From NCBI GenBank assembly GCA_003695105.1, contig RFIZ01000158.1, forward strand, positions 1 through 5,796: 5,796 bases of DNA, given 5' to 3'. Below, in pieces: positions 4,971 through 5,796 of the stretch (the first letter of the stretch is position 1; every line of letters starts with the position of its first letter). A program made the translations under genes and the position numbers. Source of the DNA: Fidelibacterota bacterium. Lineage in GTDB: Bacteria; Fidelibacterota; Marinisomatia; Marinisomatales; J089. The notes under the pieces are model-generated. The model had not been told where the DNA came from, did not search any database, and saw nothing but the letters and a program-made list of their open reading frames with translations.

Positions 4971-5796
4971 ATGGCGAAAGCAATAGCATATGATCTGGAA
5001 GCCCGTAACGCCCTGAAGTCCGGTGTGGATCAATTGGCCAATGCGGTCAAAGTGACCCTGGGACCCAAAGGACGTAACGTGGTGATCGAAAAGAAATTTG
5101 GGGCCCCCACCGTGACCAAAGATGGTGTGACGGTCGCCAAAGAAGTGGAATTGGAAGATAAACTGGAGAATGTAGGCGCCCAAATGGTGAAGGAGGTGGC
5201 TTCCAAGACCTCCGACGTGGCCGGGGACGGAACCACCACCGCTACGGTCCTGGCGCAGGCCATCATTTCCGAAGGACTGAAAAATGTCACCGCCGGGGCC
5301 AATCCCATGTCCATCAAGCGGGGAATCGATGCCGCCGTCGAAGCGGTCGTTGCCCGGCTGAAAGACATGAAAAAAGAAGTGGGCTCCGACTTCGAGAAAG
5401 TCAAACAGGTGGCTACCATTTCCGCCAACCAGGATGTGGAAATCGGTGAAAAAATCGCCGAAGCCATGGAAAAGGTCGGGAAAGACGGCGTCATCACCGT
5501 GGAGGACAGCAAGACAGCGGAGACCTACCTGGAACTGGTGGAAGGTATGCAATTCGATCGCGGGTATCTTTCCCCGTATTTCGTGACCAACAACGACAGC
5601 ATGGAAGCCGAATTGGAAGATCCTTACATCCTGATCCATGACAAGAAGATCAGCGCCATGAAGGATTTACTTCCGATTCTGGAAAAAATCGTTCAGACCG
5701 GAAAACCGGTATTGATCATAGCGGAAGACGTAGAAGGCGAAGCCCTGGCAACCCTGGTGGTGAACAACCTGCGGGGCGTACTGAAGGTGGCAGCCG
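4971..5796 (+). CDS. groEL: Chaperonin GroEL (Hsp60), N-terminal half; cut by window end
   Basis: ATP-driven double-ring chaperonin that encloses and folds proteins with GroES. The window contains 275 complete codons and one extra base, about half of the usual 540-550 residues. Visible equatorial-domain elements are the nucleotide-binding TLGPKGRNV (29-37), TKDGV (49-53) and AGDGTTTATVLAQAI (84-98), with D86 the ATP-site Asp (D87 in E. coli). The intermediate segment has ISANQD (150-155) and VGKDGVITVED. The apical domain opens with EGMQFDRGYLSPYF (191-204). The substrate- and GroES-binding hydrophobic residues known from E. coli are all present at the same numbers: Y199, Y203, F204, L234, L237, L259, V263, V264. 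The gene is intact to the edge with no frameshift. It is co-transcribed with groES (10-base gap) under CIRCE control. Identity is certain for the part seen. Confidence 0.98.
   Translation, partial: MAKAIAYDLEARNALKSGVDQLANAVKVTLGPKGRNVVIEKKFGAPTVTKDGVTVAKEVELEDKLENVGAQMVKEVASKTSDVAGDGTTTATVLAQAIISEGLKNVTAGANPMSIKRGIDAAVEAVVARLKDMKKEVGSDFEKVKQVATISANQDVEIGEKIAEAMEKVGKDGVITVEDSKTAETYLELVEGMQFDRGYLSPYFVTNNDSMEAELEDPYILIHDKKISAMKDLLPILEKIVQTGKPVLIIAEDVEGEALATLVVNNLRGVLKVAA

Noticed and set aside
4950..5639. Long minus-strand open frame (229 codons) opposite groEL
   Set aside because: It is antisense to a certain groEL, has a His/Phe/Gly-rich composition typical of a mirrored coding frame, and shows no recognisable domain.

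Overview
The window carries five protein genes, all on the + strand, plus one well-defined regulatory site. The gene content suggests a Gram-negative bacterium of the FCB type (Bacteroidota and relatives such as Marinimicrobia, Calditrichota or KSB1-like candidate lineages). The reasons are a secreted enzyme ending in a type IX secretion-style YPNPFN sorting domain, a lipoprotein with a clean lipobox, and an HrcA/CIRCE-type groESL operon. Base composition looks moderate (low to mid 50s % G+C by eye) and uniform, with no sign of a recent insertion. The exact phylum cannot be fixed from this sequence alone.

Region 1 (1-3962) is an envelope or surface pair. The first gene is an M1-family zinc aminopeptidase with a C-terminal sorting domain; its true N-terminus, with the expected signal peptide, probably lies upstream of the window. 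Eight bases after its stop codon, a GTG codon starts a 675-residue lipoprotein. This protein consists almost entirely of MORN-variant (YwqK-like) repeats in strict 24-residue register. On top of that register sits a 72-residue three-unit super-repeat, the most unusual structure in the window. The tight spacing suggests the two genes are co-transcribed and that both products act outside the cytoplasm.

Region 2 (3963-4445) holds dut, a trimeric-type dUTPase with all five family motifs. It follows the lipoprotein gene after 45 bases and has its own ribosome binding site.

Region 3 (4446-4669) is a 224-base non-coding leader containing a near-perfect CIRCE operator (HrcA binding site) and weak promoter candidates. 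It controls region 4 (4670 to the right edge), the groES-groEL chaperonin operon; groEL is cut by the window end after 275 codons.

The upstream genes are accessory cell-surface functions and the downstream genes are universal housekeeping functions. I find no mobile element, CRISPR array, tRNA or rRNA. The only candidate for something little described is the super-repeat lipoprotein and its pairing with the secreted peptidase.
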